A stretch of 64,000 bases of DNA from Roseomonas alba (GCF_019430885.1 NZ_JAHYBZ010000001.1:1-64000); one strand, 5' to 3'; counted from the first letter of the stretch, positions 1 through 11,354 are shown. The notes: generated from the sequence alone by a model not told the origin. Made by a program: numbers and translations.

Positions 1-725
1 CCCCGCCGCCGCCGGCACCGGCCACCGCGCCGACGCCGCCTTCGCCGCAGCAGGCCCAGCCCACGCCGCCGACGCCGCCGCCCGCGCCCTCCCCGGACGC
101 GATCCCCACGCCGCGGGTGACGGAACGGCCGACGCCGCCGACCCCGACCCCGCCGCAGCCCCAGCAGGCGCAGCAGACGCCGCGGCCCGATCCGCTGCCG
201 CTGCCGCCCGCCCCGGTGCCGCCGCCGCCCGAACCGTCCCAGCAGGCGGGCACGGGGCAGACGCCGCCGGTGGCGCGGCCGCAGGAACGCAGCCAGTCGG
301 TGCTGAACACGCTGGAACGCCTGCGCACCACCCAGCAGCAGGACCGTGCGCCCACGGCGCGGCCCAACCCGTCCGGCCGTCCGCAGCAGGGAGGGGGCAG
401 CCCGACCGGCACCGCCGCCCTGACCCAGGGCGAGATCCGCGGCCTCGCCGAACGCATCTCGGAATGCTGGAACGTCGACAGCGGCATGCTCGGGATCGAG
501 AGCATCGTGGTGGAGCTGCGCGTGCAACTCGACGCCCAGGGCGTCGTTCGCAATGTCGTGCCCGCTTCCTCGCCGCCCTCCGACCCACGTGCGCGCTCGG
601 TCTATGAATCGGCGCGTCGCGCCCTCATGTCGCCACAGTGCAACCCTCTGCCTATCCCGCCCAGCAAGTACTCGACGGTCATGGCATCGATCTTCCGCTT
701 CAATCCCAGGGGCCTCGTTCGATGA
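1..725 (+). CDS. tolA: TolA C-terminal part (5' truncated by window edge)
   Basis: TolA spans the periplasm and links the inner-membrane TolQR motor to TolB and Pal. The reading frame is open from base 3 without a start, so the gene begins upstream of the window. What is seen is a long proline/glutamine/alanine-rich linker, then, from about base 430, a compact domain with a Cys pair in 'ISECWN' and 'SPQCNPLP' and the VELRVQLDAQG strand typical of TonB/TolA C-terminal domains. The stop overlaps the tolB start by 4 bp (ATGA), which indicates translational coupling. The identification rests on the linker, the C-terminal domain and the downstream tolB-pal-cpoB. A GTG at 117 is only an internal codon. 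Confidence 0.85.
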   Translation, partial: PPPPAPATAPTPPSPQQAQPTPPTPPPAPSPDAIPTPRVTERPTPPTPTPPQPQQAQQTPRPDPLPLPPAPVPPPPEPSQQAGTGQTPPVARPQERSQSVLNTLERLRTTQQQDRAPTARPNPSGRPQQGGGSPTGTAALTQGEIRGLAERISECWNVDSGMLGIESIVVELRVQLDAQGVVRNVVPASSPPSDPRARSVYESARRALMSPQCNPLPIPPSKYSTVMASIFRFNPRGLVR

Positions 726-2077
726 ACGCTTCCTTCGCCTTCACCCGCCGCCGCGTGCTGATCGGCGCCGGCGCCGGTCTGGTCGCGCCGGGCATCGTCG
801 CGACACCGCTGCCCGCCCTCGCCCAGCAGCCGCAGGGCGCGGTCATCGACATCACCCGCGCGCGGACCGATCCGATTCCGATCGCGATCCCGGACCTCGC
901 CGGCGACAGCCGCGGGCGGGACATCGCCCGCGTCATCCAGAATAACCTGCGCAATTGCGGCCTGTTCCGTCCGGTCGATCGCCAGGCCTTCATCCAGACG
1001 CCGGAAAGCGCCGCCCAGACGCCGCGCTTCCAGGACTGGCGCGTGATCGGCGCCCAGGCGCTGGTGACCGGGCGTGTCATCGACCAGGGCGGTCAGCTCC
1101 GCGTCGAGTTCCGACTTTGGGACGTGCTGCCCGAGCAGCAGCTCCAGGGCACCGCCTTCACCGCCCCGGCGGCGAATTGGCGGCGCATCGCGCACCTGAT
1201 CTCCGACGTGATCTACGAACGGCTGCTCGGTGAGAAGGGCTATTTCGACACCCGCGTCGTCTATGTCGCCGAGACCGGCCCGCGTGACCGGCGTGTCCGG
1301 CGCCTCGCCATCATGGACCAGGATGGCGAGAACCATCGGATGCTTACCGATGGCCGCTTCGCCGCACTGACGCCGCGCTTCCATCCCTCGGCCGAGCGCA
1401 TCGCCTTCATGTCCTACCAGGATCGCGGCCAGCCGCGGGTGGTCCTGTTCGACATCGGTTCCGGCCGGCAGCAGGTGCTGGGCAACTTCCCGGGCATGAC
1501 GCTGTCGCCGCGTTTCTCGCCGGACGGGCGCTCGGTGGTGATGTCCGCGACGCGCGGCGGCGATGCCAACATCTTCATCGTCAACCTCGGCGGCGGTGAG
1601 CGGCAGCTCACCTCGGGCGGCGGGCTCGACGTCTCGCCCTGCTTCTCGCCCGACGGATCGCAGATCGTCTTCAATTCCGATCGCGGCGGCGACCAGCAGC
1701 TCTATGTCATGGACGCAGGCGGCGGGAACATCCGGCGCATCTCGTTCGGGAATGGCCGCTATGCGACGCCGGTCTGGTCACCGCGCGGCGACCTCATCGC
1801 CTTCACGCGCATGGGCCGTGGCGGCTTCGCGATCGGCGTGATGCGCCCCGACGGCTCGGGTGAGCGCATCCTGTCCGAGGGCTGGGCCATGGAAGGCCCG
1901 ACCTTCGCGCCGAATGGCCGCGTCCTCATGTTCTTCCGCGAGAGCCGGGCGACGGATTCCCGGGGCGGGGGCTACTCGTCGCGCATCGTCTCGATCGACA
2001 TTGCCGGTTTCAACGAACGGCCGGTGCCGACGCCGACCGATGCCTCCGACCCCGCCTGGTCGCCCCTGCTATCCTGA
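722..2077 (+). CDS. tolB: Tol-Pal system beta-propeller protein TolB
   Basis: Periplasmic partner of Pal and TolA in the envelope-constriction machine. The 451-residue product opens with a twin-arginine-like signal (TRRRVLIGAG, then a hydrophobic stretch and ALAQ cleavage site). An N-terminal alpha/beta domain (about 40-170) follows, containing DIARVIQNNLRNCGLF. Then come the WD40-like PD40 repeats, recognisable by the recurring 'SPDG' and 'IAF' pattern (FSPDGRSVVMS, FSPDGSQIVF, WSPRGDLIAF). The start at 722 overlaps the tolA stop; longer in-frame starts would run back into tolA. Length and neighbours are normal for alphaproteobacterial TolB. Confidence 0.95.
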   Translation: MNASFAFTRRRVLIGAGAGLVAPGIVATPLPALAQQPQGAVIDITRARTDPIPIAIPDLAGDSRGRDIARVIQNNLRNCGLFRPVDRQAFIQTPESAAQTPRFQDWRVIGAQALVTGRVIDQGGQLRVEFRLWDVLPEQQLQGTAFTAPAANWRRIAHLISDVIYERLLGEKGYFDTRVVYVAETGPRDRRVRRLAIMDQDGENHRMLTDGRFAALTPRFHPSAERIAFMSYQDRGQPRVVLFDIGSGRQQVLGNFPGMTLSPRFSPDGRSVVMSATRGGDANIFIVNLGGGERQLTSGGGLDVSPCFSPDGSQIVFNSDRGGDQQLYVMDAGGGNIRRISFGNGRYATPVWSPRGDLIAFTRMGRGGFAIGVMRPDGSGERILSEGWAMEGPTFAPNGRVLMFFRESRATDSRGGGYSSRIVSIDIAGFNERPVPTPTDASDPAWSPLLS

Positions 2078-2186
2078 AACGTGTGCTGCGCCGCGGCAAT
2101 TTCCCGTCGCATCGTGCTTGACCGCGCGGGCGACGGGTGCTTACCCCCCTTGTGTTGCTGAACCCTCCCGCTTGGAGACCCCCCAG

Positions 2187-2648
2187 ATGACAACCCGCCT
2201 GCTCGGCGCCGTTGCGGCCCTTGCCCTCCTCGCCGCCTGCTCGAACACCGATCAGAACGCGGCCCAGACCGGGGCCGGCAACACTATCCGGCCGGGCAGC
2301 CAGGAAGACCTGGTCGCCAATGTTGGCGACCGCGTCTTCTTCGACTTCGACAGCTCCCAGGTCCGCGCCGACCAGCGCCCGGTGCTGCAGCGCCAGGCCG
2401 AGTGGATGGGCCGCTACCCCGATGTCCGCGTCCAGGTTCAGGGCAACACCGACGAACGCGGCACGCGCGAATACAACCTGGCCCTGGGCCAGCGCCGCGC
2501 CAATGCGGCGCGCGATGTGCTGGTTGCCTCGGGCGTCAACGGCGCGCGCATCACGACGATCTCCTTCGGCAAGGACCGCCCGACGGCGCTTGGTTCGGAT
2601 GAGTCCGCCTGGGCCCAGAACCGCAACGCCACCACCGTCGTCCAGTAA
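2187..2648 (+). CDS. pal: Peptidoglycan-associated lipoprotein Pal
   Basis: Outer-membrane lipoprotein that binds peptidoglycan and TolB. The 153-residue precursor has a short signal peptide and lipobox LLAAC with the lipidated Cys at residue 18. An OmpA-like C-terminal domain follows, marked by VFFDFDSSQVRAD, then GNTDERGTREYN and LGQRRANAARDVL, which carry the diaminopimelate-binding Asp and Arg residues. The start at 2187 was chosen because it places the signal peptide correctly; the frame is open further upstream into tolB. A 109-bp gap separates it from tolB and a perfect GC palindrome follows it. Confidence 0.96.
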   Translation: MTTRLLGAVAALALLAACSNTDQNAAQTGAGNTIRPGSQEDLVANVGDRVFFDFDSSQVRADQRPVLQRQAEWMGRYPDVRVQVQGNTDERGTREYNLALGQRRANAARDVLVASGVNGARITTISFGKDRPTALGSDESAWAQNRNATTVVQ

Positions 2649-2657
2649 GAAGGGAAG

Positions 2658-2680
2658 GGGCCCGGCACCGTGCCGGGCCC
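2658..2680 (+). terminator. Perfect 11-bp GC palindrome between pal and cpoB
   Basis: GGGCCCGGCAC, one base, then GTGCCGGGCCC forms a very stable stem 9 bp after the pal stop and 13 bp before the likely cpoB start. There is no U-tract, so it is better read as an attenuator or 3'-end stabilising hairpin that lets pal mRNA outlast cpoB mRNA than as a classical terminator. The role is inferred from position. Confidence 0.5.
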
Positions 2681-2693
2681 GCTGCCACACGCC

Positions 2694-3554
2694 ATGGCCT
2701 TTCGCCTTCCGCTCCTTGCCGCTTTCGCCGTCCTGCCGCTGATGGCCCCGCTGCCAGCGAGCGCGCAGATGGACAGTCGGGAAGGGATCGCCCTGCAGAA
2801 CCAGATCCTGGAACTGCGCCGCGACCTGGACGCGATGCGCCGCGGCGGCGGCGGAGGCGGCTACGTCGCGCCGGCCCCGTCGCGCGGCGGCGCGGCGGCG
2901 CCGCAGGACCTGTTGCAGCAGCTTCTCGCCCGCGTCGGCGACCTGGAGGAGCAGGTGCGCCAGCTCCGCGGCCAGCTCGACGTCGCGCAGAACGACAACC
3001 GGCGCCTGACCGAGGATGTCGAGAAGCTGCGCGGCGACATGGATTTCCGCCTGCAGCAACTGGAAGGAGGGAGTGGTCGTGCGGCCGCCCCCCGCCCTCC
3101 GCAGGGGCCGGCGGCGGCACCCGCTCCGGCCCCCCAGCAGCCAACCGCAGCAGCCGCTAGCCCCGGCCCGCGCACCGCAGAACGGGCGATCGCGGAAGGG
3201 CAGACGGCGCTCGGCCGGCAGGATTATGCGACGGCCGAGGCCGCGGCGCGCGAGGTGCTCCAGGGCCGGCCCGGGCCGCGGGCGCAGGACGCCAATTTGC
3301 TGCTCGGCGAGGCGCTGCTCGGCAAGCGGCAGTTCCAGAACGCGGCGCTCGCCTTCAACGACGCCTACAACGCCAATCGGCGGTCGGGGCGGGCGCCGGA
3401 GGCGTTGCTCGGGCTCGCCAATTCCTTCCAGGGCTTCGGGGCGCGGCGCGAGGCCTGCGATACGCTCGACCAGCTCCGGTCCGAATACACGCAGATGTCG
3501 GCCGCCCTGTCGCGACGGGTGGATGAGAGCCGGCGGCGGGCGCAGTGCCGGTGA
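2694..3554 (+). CDS. cpoB: Cell division coordinator CpoB (YbgF)
   Basis: Periplasmic TPR protein that couples Tol-Pal constriction to septal peptidoglycan synthesis. The 286-residue precursor starts at an ATG giving a clean signal peptide (MAFRLPLLAAFAVLP to ASAQ). An ATG at 2670 is also in frame but adds eight residues of poor signal character. After cleavage there is a heptad-rich trimerisation coiled coil (about 20-110, broken by a Gly-rich patch), a Pro/Ala linker, and C-terminal TPR helices (about 160-280) ending in a Cys-Arg tail. It is the last gene of the Tol-Pal cluster; element copy A follows. Confidence 0.9.
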   Translation: MAFRLPLLAAFAVLPLMAPLPASAQMDSREGIALQNQILELRRDLDAMRRGGGGGGYVAPAPSRGGAAAPQDLLQQLLARVGDLEEQVRQLRGQLDVAQNDNRRLTEDVEKLRGDMDFRLQQLEGGSGRAAAPRPPQGPAAAPAPAPQQPTAAAASPGPRTAERAIAEGQTALGRQDYATAEAAAREVLQGRPGPRAQDANLLLGEALLGKRQFQNAALAFNDAYNANRRSGRAPEALLGLANSFQGFGARREACDTLDQLRSEYTQMSAALSRRVDESRRRAQCR

Positions 3555-3562
3555 GGCCGGAA

Positions 3563-3795
3563 CCGAGAGGGGCTCTGCCCGTCTCGGGCTCTCCCCGCCA
3601 GGCCATGGCATGGCCTGGACCGTCGGGTCTTGGTGCCGGGCCCGTTAGTCGTGCTGGAATCTTCCAAGCGCCTTTCGTGCGCAAGAACGGGTCTCGGCGC
3701 CATTCTGGCCGTGGCACCCGACGCCAGGTAACGGTTTCCAAAGGCCCTGTGGCCTTTGGCGGGTGGGAGTTCGGGGGAGGACAGAGCCCTTCTCC
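3563..3795. repeat. Long inverted-repeat intergenic element, copy A
   Basis: This fills most of the cpoB-tilS gap. The left arm has hairpin I (3563-3587, CCGAGAGGGGC then GCCCGTCTCGG) and hairpin II (3598-3618, CCAGGCCATGG / GGCCTGG). The right arm has the mirror-image hairpin II (3738-3759, CCAAAGGCC-CTGT-GGCCTTTGG) and an imperfect hairpin I (about 3776-3795). Between them lies the shared core with CGGGTCTCGGC (3688-3698), in the opposite orientation to copies B and H. It sits between two plus-strand genes. No separate gene is supported here; the tilS frame is open into the element but its likely start lies beyond it. Confidence 0.8.
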
Positions 3796-3935
3796 GATCC
3801 GCCAGCGCCGCATTCTTCGCGCGCACGCCGCAAGGCCCCTCCCATTCTTCCGGCGGGTCAGGCTGGGCACGTCTCCCATCGCGGCCCGCCCATGGGGATA
3901 GCCTGACGCTTTCCGAGGCCGATTTCGCCGCGCTG

Positions 3936-5239
3936 ATGGCGCCGCTCGGCCCTTTCGGCCCGCATCCGCGCCTGGCGGTCGGTGTGTCGGGCGGCTCGCA
4001 CAGCCTGGCACTGGCCCTGCTGTCGCATCGCTGGGCGCGGCGGCGTGGTGGCGATGCCCTGGGGCTCGTGGCCGATCACGGGCTGCGTGCCGAAAGCGCT
4101 GCGGAGGCCCTGCATGTCGCGCAGATGCTGGCGGGGCAGGGGATCGCGGCACGGGTATTGCGGCTGGGGCTGGCGGTCGGGTCCGGCATGCAGGAACGGG
4201 CGCGCGGAGCGCGGCTGTCGGCGCTGACGGCCGCGGCGAACCAGGACGGCCGGCCTTGGCTGTTGCTCGGCCATCATCGCGGCGATCAGGCGGAGACCCT
4301 GCTGTTCCGCGCCCTGCGCGGCAGTGGCGCCGAGGGCTTGGCGGCCATGGCGCCGGTGCGTGATGCCGGCGCGGCGCTGATCCTTCGGCCCTTGCTCGCC
4401 GTGCCGCCGGCGGCGCTGGAAGCGGTGGTGGCCGCGGCGGGGCTGGACCCGGTGCGCGACCCGAGCAACCGCGATCCGCGCTTCGCCCGCATCCGGCTGC
4501 GCGAGGCGCTGGCCGATCCGGCGGGCACGGGCGCCGCCGTGGCGGCGCTGAGCAGCGCGGCCACGGCCTTCGCGATGCGGCGGGCGAGGGCAGCGGCGGC
4601 GCTGGCCGAACGGCTCGCCCAGGCCGCCGAGATCCGCCCGGAGGGCTTCGCTCGCCTGGACCCGGCGGCGTTGGGGCGGGATGGCGTCGCGGTCAGCGTC
4701 GTCGCCTGGCTGACGGCGCTGATCGGGGGCGCGGGCTTCCTCCCGGCGCGCGATCGGGCCGCCGCCCTGCTGGCCGCCGGCGGCGGCACCCTGGCTGGCG
4801 CCTGGCTGCGGCCCGCTGGCGGCGGAACCTGGCTGCTGGCGCGCGATCCCGGTGCGGTCGCGGCTCCGGTCGAGGCCCGGCCCGGCATAGTCTGGGATGC
4901 CCGCTTCCGGCTGCTGGGTCCGGGCCGGCCGGGCTGGAGCATCGGCGCGCTGGGCCGCGATGCCGCGCGGCTGCGCGATCACGTTCCCTTGCCATCCGCG
5001 GTGCTCCAGGCCATGCCGGCGATCCGCGACCCAAATGGCATGCTGGCCGCGCTGCCTGGGATGGACTATCCTTCATCTGAAGCCTGCGCGCCCTTTGCGG
5101 TCGCCTTTGCGCCGATCCTTACCGGGGGCGCGGGCAGCGAGTTTTCGGGTCAGCCATTCAAGGGACGGCAACCCGACCCTATGTTCCATGGCGAAGGCCG
5201 GGCGGGCGACCCATCCGGCACGGAGACGGATAAGCGCAC

Positions 5240-5243
<4 letters not shown>
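3936..5243 (+). CDS. tilS: tRNA(Ile)-lysidine synthase TilS
   Basis: Ligates lysine to C34 of the CAU-anticodon tRNA-Ile so that it reads AUA. The 435-residue product from the ATG at 3936 has the N-type PP-loop ATPase fold: [17 protein letters not shown] near the N-terminus, then the strand [10 protein letters not shown] and [20 protein letters not shown]. The usual PP-loop SGGxDS reads SGGSHS (Asp to His), and the usual 'DDQAET' reads 'GDQAET'. The frame stays open upstream to a TTG at 3756, but that part is repeat-element DNA. The stop overlaps the ftsH GTG start by 4 bp. The family call is firm from synteny with ftsH and the overall motif pattern; normal activity is not proven. Confidence 0.85.
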
Positions 5244-7165
<1,922 letters not shown>

Positions 7166-7178
7166 GGCTGTAGTGATT

Positions 7179-7506
7179 GGAGAGGGGCGCCGCCCCTCTC
7201 CAGACCTTACCCGCGCCGGGCTTCCCCATAGGCGTTGTCTTGCAAGGCCGATGGGGCCCCCCGGGTGCCGTGCACCCTGGACCGCCGGAACTTGGCGCCG
7301 GGCACGGTTGCGACGCCGAGATCTCGAAGCTCGCGGAGGGCTCGTTGCCCCGCAGCAAGCCCAGCTTTCGCGCGCGCGGCAGCCGTCGTTGCCGCGGATG
7401 GTCTGCTCGGTCCAACACAAGATCGAAGTCTGCAAGGGCCTCTCGGCCGTTCGTGGGCCCGGCTGCACCGCCGCCAAGGTTCGAAATGGGGTGAAGCCCC
7501 TGTCCG
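7179..7506. repeat. Long inverted-repeat intergenic element, copy C (degenerate right arm)
   Basis: This fills the 435-bp ftsH-folP gap. Hairpin I is intact (7179-7201, GGAGAGGGGC-GCC-GCCCCTCTCC). Next comes a type-II variant hairpin (about 7223-7255, CCCCATAGGCGTT to GCCGATGGGG), a small GGGTGCCGTGCACCC stem (7263-7277) and the shared block CTTGGCGCCGGGC (7291-7303). A partial core GCCGAGA follows at about 7315. The right arm is worn but alignable with copy H (GTCTGCAAGGGCCTCTCGGCC, about 7428-7448). From about 7507 to the folP start at 7601 I see nothing recognisable apart from possible promoter or leader sequence. Confidence 0.65.
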
Positions 7507-7600
7507 GCTCCACTGCCGCCCCATTCCTGCCGCCCACATGGACGGCACCTGTCCCAGAATCCCCCGTGCAAACTTTCCCATCTTGGGGCAAAGCGCGCCC

Positions 7601-8647
7601 ATGATCCTCGGCCGCTTCGTCGAACCCCTGGGCCTCATCACCGGCCCTGTCGCCTTCCATGCCTTGCGTGAAGGCTTCGCCCTGCCGCTGCAGGGCGGCG
7701 ATATCGCCTTCGCCTTCGTCCGCCTGATCGAGGATGGCGAGGACCTCGGCGTCGGCCCCATCCGCGAGGTGCCGGAGGATTGGCAGGAGGCGATGCACGC
7801 GCTCGCCCAGCGCCCCGCGCCCTTCGCGGGCCTGGCGGCGGATGGTCCGCTCATCATGGGCATCGTCAACGTCACGCCGGACAGCTTCTCGGATGGCGGG
7901 CGGCATTTCGATGCGAAGGCTGCCATCGCGGCCGGACATGCGATGCTTGAGGCCGGGGCGCATATGCTCGATGTCGGCGGAGAGTCGACCCGCCCAGGCT
8001 CCGCCGCCGTGACGGCGGAAGAGGAGACCGCCCGCATCCTGCCAGTGGTGCGGGAACTGGCGAAGGCTGCCCCGGTCAGCATCGACACGCGCAACGCGGC
8101 GACGATGCGCGCGGCGCTGGATGCGGGGGCGGAGGTCATCAACGACATCTCCGCCCTGCGTCATGATCCGGAGGCAATGACCCTCGTCGCGCGATCGGAC
8201 GTGCCGGTCATCCTGATGCATATGCCCGGCGATGATCCGGCGACGATGCAGGCCCTGGCGGAGTATGACGACGTTGCCGTGCAGGTCGCGGGCTTCCTGC
8301 GCGACCGCATCGCGACCTGCGAGGCGCTGGGCATCGCGCGGGGGCGCATCGCGGTCGATCCTGGCATCGGTTTCGGCAAGACGGTCGACCACAACCTGGC
8401 CCTGATCGACCGGCTGCCGCTGATCGCGGCCCTCGGCTGTCGCGTGGTGCTGGGGGCGTCACGCAAACGATTCATCGGCACGCTGTCCGGCGTCGAGGAG
8501 GCCGGGGCCCGCGTGCAGGGCAGCGTCGCCGCGGCGCTTGCGGGGGCGGCGCGCGGCGCCTCGGTCCTGCGTGTGCACGATGTCGCGGAAACCGCGCAGG
8601 CGCTGGCCGTCTGGCGTGCCTGCGCGGTCGGCCGCGCGCCGGAATAG
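7601..8647 (+). CDS. folP: Dihydropteroate synthase with N-terminal extension
   Basis: Condenses 7,8-dihydropterin pyrophosphate with p-aminobenzoate in folate synthesis. From the ATG at 7601 the product has 348 residues. The TIM-barrel DHPS part starts near residue 85 with MGIVNVTPDSFSDGG, followed by DVGGESTRPG, NDISALR, DPGIGFGKT and GASRKRFIG, all key pterin and phosphate sites. The first 80 residues (MILGRFVEPLGLITGP onward) are extra relative to the roughly 280-residue family norm and contain no motif I know. The frame is open further upstream through element DNA, but no good start is there. The stop lies 4 bp from the stop of the opposing MBL-fold gene. Confidence 0.93.
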   Translation: MILGRFVEPLGLITGPVAFHALREGFALPLQGGDIAFAFVRLIEDGEDLGVGPIREVPEDWQEAMHALAQRPAPFAGLAADGPLIMGIVNVTPDSFSDGGRHFDAKAAIAAGHAMLEAGAHMLDVGGESTRPGSAAVTAEEETARILPVVRELAKAAPVSIDTRNAATMRAALDAGAEVINDISALRHDPEAMTLVARSDVPVILMHMPGDDPATMQALAEYDDVAVQVAGFLRDRIATCEALGIARGRIAVDPGIGFGKTVDHNLALIDRLPLIAALGCRVVLGASRKRFIGTLSGVEEAGARVQGSVAAALAGAARGASVLRVHDVAETAQALAVWRACAVGRAPE

Positions 8648-8651
8648 GCGC

Positions 8652-9551
8652 CTACAGCACCTGGTTCCAGGCGTCGGGGAACAGCCGGTAACTGTCGCCC
8701 TCGCGCGCCAGATGGGCAGTGGCCGGGAAATGGACGTGGTTGCCGGCGATGTGCGTCTTCTCGGTCGCCACCATGTCGAAGACGCGCCGGCGTGTCGCCG
8801 CTGCCTGGGCCGGGTCCACGTCGAAGGCGATGGTGACTTCAGGGCGCGGCACCTGCACTTCCGGCAGGTGGATCACGTCGCCCCAGATCAGCAGGGACTC
8901 ACCACCCGAGGCGATCAGGTAGCCGCAATGCCCCGGCGTGTGGCCCGGCAGATGGACGGCGGTCACGCCCGGGAAGACCTCGACGCCGTCTTCGAAGAAG
9001 CGCAGGCGGTCGGCATAGGGGGCCATCTGGCGCTTCGCCATGGGGAAATAGGCGCCGCCGGTCGGCACGCCCTGGCCGGTGCGCATGACCTCCGCTTCGG
9101 CCTCCGCGCTGGTCCAGTAGGCATGCTCTGCGGCGTGCATGACCAACTCGGCATTCGGGAAGGCGGCCGTGTCCTCGGCGGTGGCGAGGCCGTTGGAATG
9201 GTCCGGATGCAGGTGGGTCATCAGGATCGTGTCGATCTCGCCGGGCAGGATGCCGGTCGCGGCGAGGTTGCGCGGCAATTGCCCTGAGGATTTCTGCATA
9301 TGCGTCCCGGCGCCGGTGTCGATCAGCGCGACGCGGCCGCCCGGTCCATGAATCAGGAAGCAGTTCAGCGAGGTCCGCCGCGGCACCGGCCGGAAGACCG
9401 CGCGCAGCATGGCCGAGGAATCCTCGACGCTGATGTTCTGCAGCACGGCCATGGACCCGTCGAGAAAGCCGTCGCTCACCACCGTCATGGTGATGTCGCC
9501 AACGCGGCGGTGATGGATGGCGGGCACCTGTTCGGTCGGCGGAGTGGGCAT
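8652..9551 (-). CDS. MBL-fold metallo-hydrolase
   Basis: 299-residue metallo-beta-lactamase-fold enzyme. It shows the zinc motif THLHPDHSNG (HxHxDH), a downstream HLPGHTPGHCGY, an Asp in WGDVIHL and a late His in HIAGNHVHFP. There is no signal peptide, so it is probably cytoplasmic. The start at 9551 follows a GGGAGA ribosome-binding site; upstream in-frame starts give low-complexity sequence. The layout resembles the quorum-quenching-lactonase / glyoxalase-II-like group common in Roseomonas, but the substrate cannot be read from sequence. It converges on folP and is transcribed towards it. Confidence 0.8.
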   Translation of the reverse strand: MPTPPTEQVPAIHHRRVGDITMTVVSDGFLDGSMAVLQNISVEDSSAMLRAVFRPVPRRTSLNCFLIHGPGGRVALIDTGAGTHMQKSSGQLPRNLAATGILPGEIDTILMTHLHPDHSNGLATAEDTAAFPNAELVMHAAEHAYWTSAEAEAEVMRTGQGVPTGGAYFPMAKRQMAPYADRLRFFEDGVEVFPGVTAVHLPGHTPGHCGYLIASGGESLLIWGDVIHLPEVQVPRPEVTIAFDVDPAQAAATRRRVFDMVATEKTHIAGNHVHFPATAHLAREGDSYRLFPDAWNQVL

Positions 9552-9624
9552 GAACGATCGTCTCCCTTGCGTTGCGCGCAAGAGAGCACGGGGCGCCCGC
9601 GACGCCAAACCCATGGCACGCTCC

Positions 9625-9849
9625 TCAGCGGTGCAGCATGCGCCGGTCACGCCGCGTGGTCATGCGCCGTGCAGCCAGCCACGACAGGGGCAGCGCCACG
9701 ACGATGCTCAGCACGGCAGCGCCGTAGAGCAGGCCCGCACCGATATCGACGTTGCGCGTCAGGTCCGGGAACATCAGCACCAGGATCGCCAGCGTCCCGA
9801 AGATCACCGCCGCCAGGGGCATGAAGGCGAGGGCAGCAACCATCCACAT
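9625..9849 (-). CDS. Small two-helix membrane protein
   Basis: 74-residue product starting MWMVAALAFMPLAAVIFG, with two hydrophobic segments (about 3-27 and 38-60) and a strongly basic C-terminal tail (ARRMTTRRDRR). Upstream on the minus strand is a purine-rich AGGAGAAGGAAGG stretch, though farther from the ATG than usual. I recognise no family. It lies between the MBL-fold gene (same strand) and divergent glmM. Confidence 0.55.
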   Translation of the reverse strand: MWMVAALAFMPLAAVIFGTLAILVLMFPDLTRNVDIGAGLLYGAAVLSIVVALPLSWLAARRMTTRRDRRMLHR

Positions 9850-9965
9850 GGGCCTAACCTTCCTTCTCCTCAGCCAGGGAAACGCCGCGGGAAAGCCCTC
9901 GGTTGCACCTGCGCATGGACGCGGCGGGCTGCGCCCGCTAGGGAAACGGGGACGAGGATCCCAGC

Positions 9966-11336
9966 ATGCCCAAGGACTCACCGCCCCCCCGCCGCCTGTT
10001 CGGCACCGACGGCATCCGCGGCACGGCCAATTGCGCGCCGATGGACGCCGCCACGGCCCTGCGCCTCGGCCAGGCCGCCGGTCGGTACTTCAACCGCGGC
10101 GACCATCGGCACCGCGTCGTCATCGGCAAGGATACGCGCCTGTCCGGCTACATGCTGGAACCGGCGCTGACCGCGGGTTTCGTGGGCGCCGGGATGGACG
10201 TGGTGCTGGTCGGGCCGCTGCCGACGCCCGCCATCGCCCTGCTCACGCGGTCGCTCCGTGCCGATCTCGGCGTAATGATCAGCGCGTCCCACAATCCCTA
10301 TGAGGATAACGGCATCAAGCTGTTCGGCCCGGACGGGCTGAAGCTGACCGATGAGCAGGAAGCCGCCATCGAGACACTGATGTCCGGCGACCTGACCGCA
10401 GCCCTGGTGGCGCCGAGCCGCCTCGGCCGCGCCAGCCGGCTCGAGGACGCGCCGGGGCGATATATCGAGGCCGCGAAATCGTCCTTCCCCCGCGGCCATA
10501 CGCTGGAAGGGCTGCGCATCGTGGTCGATTGCGCCCATGGCGCCGCCTACAAGGTCGCGCCCACGGTCCTGTGGGAACTGGGTGCCGAGGTTGTGTCCGT
10601 CGGCGTGGCGCCGGACGGATTCAACATCAACAAGGGCGTCGGTTCGACCGCGCCGGCGGCGCTCGCTGCGCTGGTGCAGGAACGCCGCGCCGATCTCGGC
10701 ATCGCGCTGGATGGCGACGCCGATCGCGTCGTGCTGGTCGATGAGCGCGGCCAGGTGGTCGATGGCGACCAGATCCTCGCCCTGATCGCGCGGTCCTGGC
10801 ATGCGCGGGACCAGCTCCGCGGCGGCGCCGTGGTCGCGACGGTGATGTCCAACATGGGGCTGGAGCGGTTCCTCGCCGACCGCGGTCTGAAACTCCAGCG
10901 CACCGCCGTTGGCGATCGCTATGTCGGCGAACGCATGCGCGAGACCGGCTGCAACCTGGGCGGCGAGCAGTCCGGCCACATGATCATGCCGGATTTCGGC
11001 ACGACCGGGGACGGGCTGATCGCGGCGTTGCAGGTGCTCGACGTGCTGGTCGAGGAGAACCGTCCCGCCAGCGAGGTCCTGCGCTGCTTCGAGCCGCTGC
11101 CCCAGCGCCTGGTGAATGTGCGCTATGGTGGGGCGTCCCCACTGAACGATGCGGGGGTGAAGGCGGCGATCGCGGCGGAGTCCGAGGCCCTCGGCACCCG
11201 CGGCCGCGTGCTGATCCGCGCGAGCGGCACCGAACCCGTGATCCGCGTGATGGCCGAGGCCGAGGACGAGGCATTGGTGGAAGCGACGGTCTCGCGGCTG
11301 GCGGAGGCGATCCGGGCCAAGGCGCGGGCGGCGTGA
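9966..11336 (+). CDS. glmM: Phosphoglucosamine mutase
   Basis: Interconverts glucosamine-6-phosphate and glucosamine-1-phosphate on the way to UDP-GlcNAc. The 456-residue product has the N-terminal LFGTDGIRG, the catalytic phosphoserine loop SASHNP (active Ser about 108), the metal loop DGDADR (about 240-246) and the sugar/phosphate-binding [12 protein letters not shown] near the C-terminus, all in normal order and length. The start at 9966 is preceded by GGGACGAGGA. Element copy B follows. Confidence 0.97.
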   Translation: MPKDSPPPRRLFGTDGIRGTANCAPMDAATALRLGQAAGRYFNRGDHRHRVVIGKDTRLSGYMLEPALTAGFVGAGMDVVLVGPLPTPAIALLTRSLRADLGVMISASHNPYEDNGIKLFGPDGLKLTDEQEAAIETLMSGDLTAALVAPSRLGRASRLEDAPGRYIEAAKSSFPRGHTLEGLRIVVDCAHGAAYKVAPTVLWELGAEVVSVGVAPDGFNINKGVGSTAPAALAALVQERRADLGIALDGDADRVVLVDERGQVVDGDQILALIARSWHARDQLRGGAVVATVMSNMGLERFLADRGLKLQRTAVGDRYVGERMRETGCNLGGEQSGHMIMPDFGTTGDGLIAALQVLDVLVEENRPASEVLRCFEPLPQRLVNVRYGGASPLNDAGVKAAIAAESEALGTRGRVLIRASGTEPVIRVMAEAEDEALVEATVSRLAEAIRAKARAA

Positions 11337-11354
11337 TGGCGGCGAAGGGCGCGC

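Noticed and set aside
3756..3935. Upstream extension of tilS from a TTG
   Set aside because: The DNA is the right arm of element copy A; the encoded residues are low-complexity and not TilS-like. ATG 3936 sits just before the PP-loop.
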